Source: Anaerolineae bacterium | Lineage (GTDB): Bacteria; Chloroflexota; Anaerolineae; DUEN01 | DNA length: 23,001 nucleotides | Direction of reading: 5' to 3' | NCBI GenBank assembly: GCA_021159845.1 | Contig: JAGHDS010000518.1 | Span: forward strand, 1 to 23,001 | Part shown: positions 20,853 to 23,001 of the stretch, piece after piece | Layout: every line of letters starts with the position of its first letter | How positions within the stretch are numbered: position 1 is the first letter of the stretch | Position numbers and translations under genes: made by a program | Notes under the pieces: model-generated | The model's database searches: none | Seen by the model: the letters and a program-made list of their open reading frames with translations, nothing else | Told to the model about the DNA's origin: nothing

Positions 20853-22514
20853 ATGAATTATAACACGGAAAAGAGAGCACAACGAATAGAGGCGGCCCAA
20901 GAACGGTGGAAGCGGACGCGCGGCCGTCCCTTCGACCCGGCCGCGCATGAAGACGCGCTGTGGGCCATCATCACGGCCGTACGGGACGCCCAACCGTTCA
21001 CAGAGCGGACGCTTTCCGTAGCGCTGAACCAACATCCCAGGGAGCCCGGAGCGCATTTCACCAAAGCGCAACTGATCCAGGCATACCGGTATTTCGTCCA
21101 CCAGGGACGACTGCCGATGGAGCGGGAGATGATCCGCCGGTTGCAGATGAAGCCGGTGCGCACCGCGTCGGGCGTCACCCCCGTCGCCGTGCTGACGAAA
21201 CCCGCCCCATGCCCCGGGCGATGCATCTTCTGCCCCAATGATGTGCATATGCCCAAAAGCTACCTTAGCGACGAGCCAGGCGCCATGCGAGCACTCCAAT
21301 ACGAGTTCGACCCGTACCGCCAGGTGGCTGGCCGAGTCGAAAGCCTGGAGACCATCGGGCACACGGTGGACAAAGTGGAGCTGCTCATCCTGGGCGGCAC
21401 CTGGTCCGCCTACCCCCGGACATACCAGGAGTGGTTCGTCCAACGCTGCCTGGACGCGCTTAACGGCCGCGATTCCTCCTCGCTGGAAGAGGCCCAACGC
21501 TGGAACGAGGACGCAGATCGGCGCAACGTCGGCATGGTTATCGAGACGAGGCCGGATTGGATCACCCCGCGAGAGATCCTCCGGTTACGTCGTCTGGGCG
21601 TCACCAAAGTGCAGGTAGGAGTGCAAAGCCTGGATGATCGCATCCTTGATCTGAATCGTCGCGGGCACACGGCGGACGACGCGCGGCGGGCAGTTCGTCT
21701 CCTGCGTCTGGGCGGCTTCAAGATCCACTTGCACTGGATGCCCAACCTGTTGGGCGCCACACCCGAATCGGATCGAGAGGATTTCGCTCGATTGTGGACC
21801 GATCCGGCGATGCGCCCGGATGAGCTGAAGATATACCCATGTATGCTCCTGCCGGATACGGAGCTGTACGAGGAATGGAAGCGTGGGCGCTATCGCCCTT
21901 ACGAACAGCAGGAATTGATCGAGCTGCTGATCGCGTGCAAGCGGATTGTACCGCGCTACTGTCGGCTGAACCGCATCGTACGCGACATTCCATCGCAGAA
22001 CATCGTGGCCGGCAATCGCACATCCAATCTGAGACAGGTCGTCCAACGTGAGATGGCGCGGCGAGGGCTGCGATGCCAATGCATCCGCTGTCGAGAGATT
22101 CGTGATCGATTGGTGAGTGATGATGAGTTACACATAGAGAGCCTCCGATACTGGACGGATGTCACGGAGGAGCGGTTCATCAGCTTCGTCACCCGCGATG
22201 ACCGGTTGGCGGGATTCCTGCGGCTGTCGCTTCCCCGATCGGACGTGTCGCCCGAGGAGCAGCCGGAGGAGCTGGGCGGTGCGGCCGTGATTCGGGAAGT
22301 GCACGTGTATGGCCCGGCACTGGGGCTGGGCGATGAGAGCCGCGGCGAGGCTCAGCATCGTGGTCTGGGCACCCGGTTGATCGAGGAGGCGATGCGGCAG
22401 GCCAGACACGCTGGCTACCGACGGATCGCCGTGATCTCCGCCATCGGCACACGTAACTACTACCGCCGGCTCGGCTTCGAGCTGGGCGATCTGTACATGT
22501 CGCGCGAGTGCTGA
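20853..22514 (+). CDS. elp3: Bacterial Elp3: radical SAM / GNAT tRNA wobble-uridine enzyme
   Basis: This 553-aa full-length Elp3 is the catalytic subunit of eukaryotic Elongator, which puts a carboxymethyl group on C5 of tRNA U34 using SAM and acetyl-CoA. Order: N-terminal tRNA-binding segment (1-~95); radical SAM domain with CPGRCIFCPN, the cluster cysteines being C120, C124 and C127 (CxxxCxxC spacing); LILGGTWSAYPRTYQEWF; VIETRPDW; KVQVGVQSLDDRIL; LKIYPCMLLPDTELY. A zinc-type linker RCQCIRC follows (C408, C410, C413). The C-terminal acetyltransferase domain has HRGLGTRLIEEAMRQA and GTRNYYRRLGFE. All domains are intact. Chloroflexota such as Dehalococcoides are known to carry single-chain Elp3. 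No SD precedes the ATG, which lies 2 bp from the divergent GTG of the Trm9-like gene. Confidence 0.95.
   Translation: MNYNTEKRAQRIEAAQERWKRTRGRPFDPAAHEDALWAIITAVRDAQPFTERTLSVALNQHPREPGAHFTKAQLIQAYRYFVHQGRLPMEREMIRRLQMKPVRTASGVTPVAVLTKPAPCPGRCIFCPNDVHMPKSYLSDEPGAMRALQYEFDPYRQVAGRVESLETIGHTVDKVELLILGGTWSAYPRTYQEWFVQRCLDALNGRDSSSLEEAQRWNEDADRRNVGMVIETRPDWITPREILRLRRLGVTKVQVGVQSLDDRILDLNRRGHTADDARRAVRLLRLGGFKIHLHWMPNLLGATPESDREDFARLWTDPAMRPDELKIYPCMLLPDTELYEEWKRGRYRPYEQQELIELLIACKRIVPRYCRLNRIVRDIPSQNIVAGNRTSNLRQVVQREMARRGLRCQCIRCREIRDRLVSDDELHIESLRYWTDVTEERFISFVTRDDRLAGFLRLSLPRSDVSPEEQPEELGGAAVIREVHVYGPALGLGDESRGEAQHRGLGTRLIEEAMRQARHAGYRRIAVISAIGTRNYYRRLGFELGDLYMSREC
20857..20862 (-). promoter_or_regulatory. 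-10 box (TATAAT) of the Trm9-like gene, inside elp3 codons
   Basis: On the minus strand this is a perfect TATAAT. Transcription would begin about 7 nt downstream, at or next to GTG 20850, giving a leaderless message. The -35 region (TCGTTG at 17 bp) is weak. The box occupies codons 2-4 of the divergent elp3. Confidence 0.45.
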
Positions 22515-22703
22515 GCCGTGGAGAATATCCCAAAACAGCACATGAGCCGCCGTGAGCAAATCACCTGACTGCAGACCCGGTATCCGGTAGATATGTCCTA
22601 TACCTCCCACAGAGATTCAGTGTATAAAATAATGAAATGGGGGCGCCAGCGATTTGTCGCCTTCGGGTGGTAATGGACGATACGAGCAGCACCGAGGCTG
22701 GCT
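22515..22703. other. Intergenic region with a possible -10 for the GAF gene
   Basis: This 189-bp gap after elp3 has an AT-rich patch, TATAAAATAAT (22623-22633), that could serve as a -10 about 75 bp before the GAF ORF, but no good -35 lies 17 bp upstream. A short CCGGTATCCGG repeat is at 22577-22587. There is no clear terminator for elp3. Confidence 0.35.
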
Positions 22704-22988
22704 ATGAAAGAAAAACCACACTTAGGACGATCGCACCGACCCAACATCGCCGTTGATCAGTCGCTGGATCTGCAAGGGATGCTAGCCGCCGCCCTGGACA
22801 CGATTTTGAAGGCCCTCGGCTGTAAGGCGGGCGGTATCGGGCTATGGGACGAGAAGACGCAACGCATCTCATTGACGGCCTCTCGTGGGGCTGAACAAGA
22901 GCTCAGAGAGATATTACAACCAGAGGGGCGTTGGGGAGAGGTGCTACACACCGGCCAGCCCATATTCTATGATGTCATGTCCCCTTAG
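22704..22988 (+). CDS. GAF-domain protein fragment, stops early near the window edge
   Basis: This 94-aa ORF matches the first half of a GAF domain, a cytosolic small-ligand or light-sensing module usually found in longer sensor kinases or phosphatases. The evidence is LDLQGMLAAALDTILKALGCKAGGIGLWDEKTQRISLTASRG, a typical opening, then LREILQPEGRWGEVLHTGQPIFYDVMSP. It ends at a TAG (22986-22988) about halfway through the fold, where a GAF domain would normally continue with strands and helices. Only 13 bases of the window remain, so a frameshift, a nonsense mutation or a short relic cannot be told apart. GAGG lies 6-7 nt before ATG 22704. It may be the start of a disrupted regulator gene. Confidence 0.55.
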   Translation: MKEKPHLGRSHRPNIAVDQSLDLQGMLAAALDTILKALGCKAGGIGLWDEKTQRISLTASRGAEQELREILQPEGRWGEVLHTGQPIFYDVMSP

Positions 22989-23001
22989 CTGGCGGTGCGC
23001 C

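Noticed and set aside
1..23001. CRISPR arrays, tRNAs, insertion sequences, prophage or defence genes
   Set aside because: I looked for regular spacer repeats, cloverleaf-like sequences, transposase DDE motifs and known defence domains. None was convincing, and the gene content is ordinary chromosomal.

Overview
This is a high-GC bacterial window that reads as ordinary, well-packed chromosome: no tRNA, rRNA, CRISPR array, transposase or phage gene was found. The gene mix points to Chloroflexota, probably an Anaerolineae-like lineage. It includes a single-chain bacterial Elp3, a class I heptosyl/glycosyl-transferase cluster beside prfA-prmC-tsaC, AlaX with a DHHA1 domain, and a soluble multi-PAS kinase. 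The phylum is an inference from gene content, not a proven placement.

Layout. Positions 1-7986 (minus strand) form one long compact gene train. It starts with a purine phosphoribosyltransferase, release factor 1 (prfA), the RF glutamine methyltransferase (prmC), a Cof-type HAD phosphatase and the threonylcarbamoyl-AMP synthase (tsaC). It continues without a clear break into surface-glycan genes: GT4, GT9, a GNAT, a WecG/TagA GT26, and a heptose-kinase-like PfkB protein cut by the window edge. Several neighbours overlap by 1-20 bp. Positions 8192-12830 (minus) hold gnd (6-phosphogluconate dehydrogenase, with a good promoter), a long-form alanyl-tRNA editing protein, an unusual metallo-beta-lactamase-fold protein and a membrane-anchored TPR protein.

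The strand switches at a 548-bp gene-free region (12831-13378) that carries two imperfect palindromes and degenerate repeats. It is flanked by divergent promoters for gnd and hypF. Positions 13379-18324 (plus) are hypF-hypC-hypD-hypE, four of the six core [NiFe]-hydrogenase maturation genes. hypA, hypB and hydrogenase structural genes are not in the window. A convergent PAS-PAS histidine kinase follows on the minus strand.

The most interesting part is 20131-22514. A methyltransferase with the sequence features of eukaryotic Trm9/ALKBH8 is divergent from a full-length Elp3 (radical SAM plus acetyltransferase). If the non-overlapping start is right, their start codons are only 2 bp apart. In eukaryotes Elp3 makes cm5U at the tRNA wobble position and Trm9/ALKBH8 methylates it to mcm5U, so this pair could be a minimal two-gene bacterial wobble-uridine modification system. 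The window ends with the start of a GAF-domain ORF that stops early.

Across the window translation fidelity is a recurring theme: RF1 and its methylase, t6A synthesis, Ala-tRNA editing, and candidate U34 modification.
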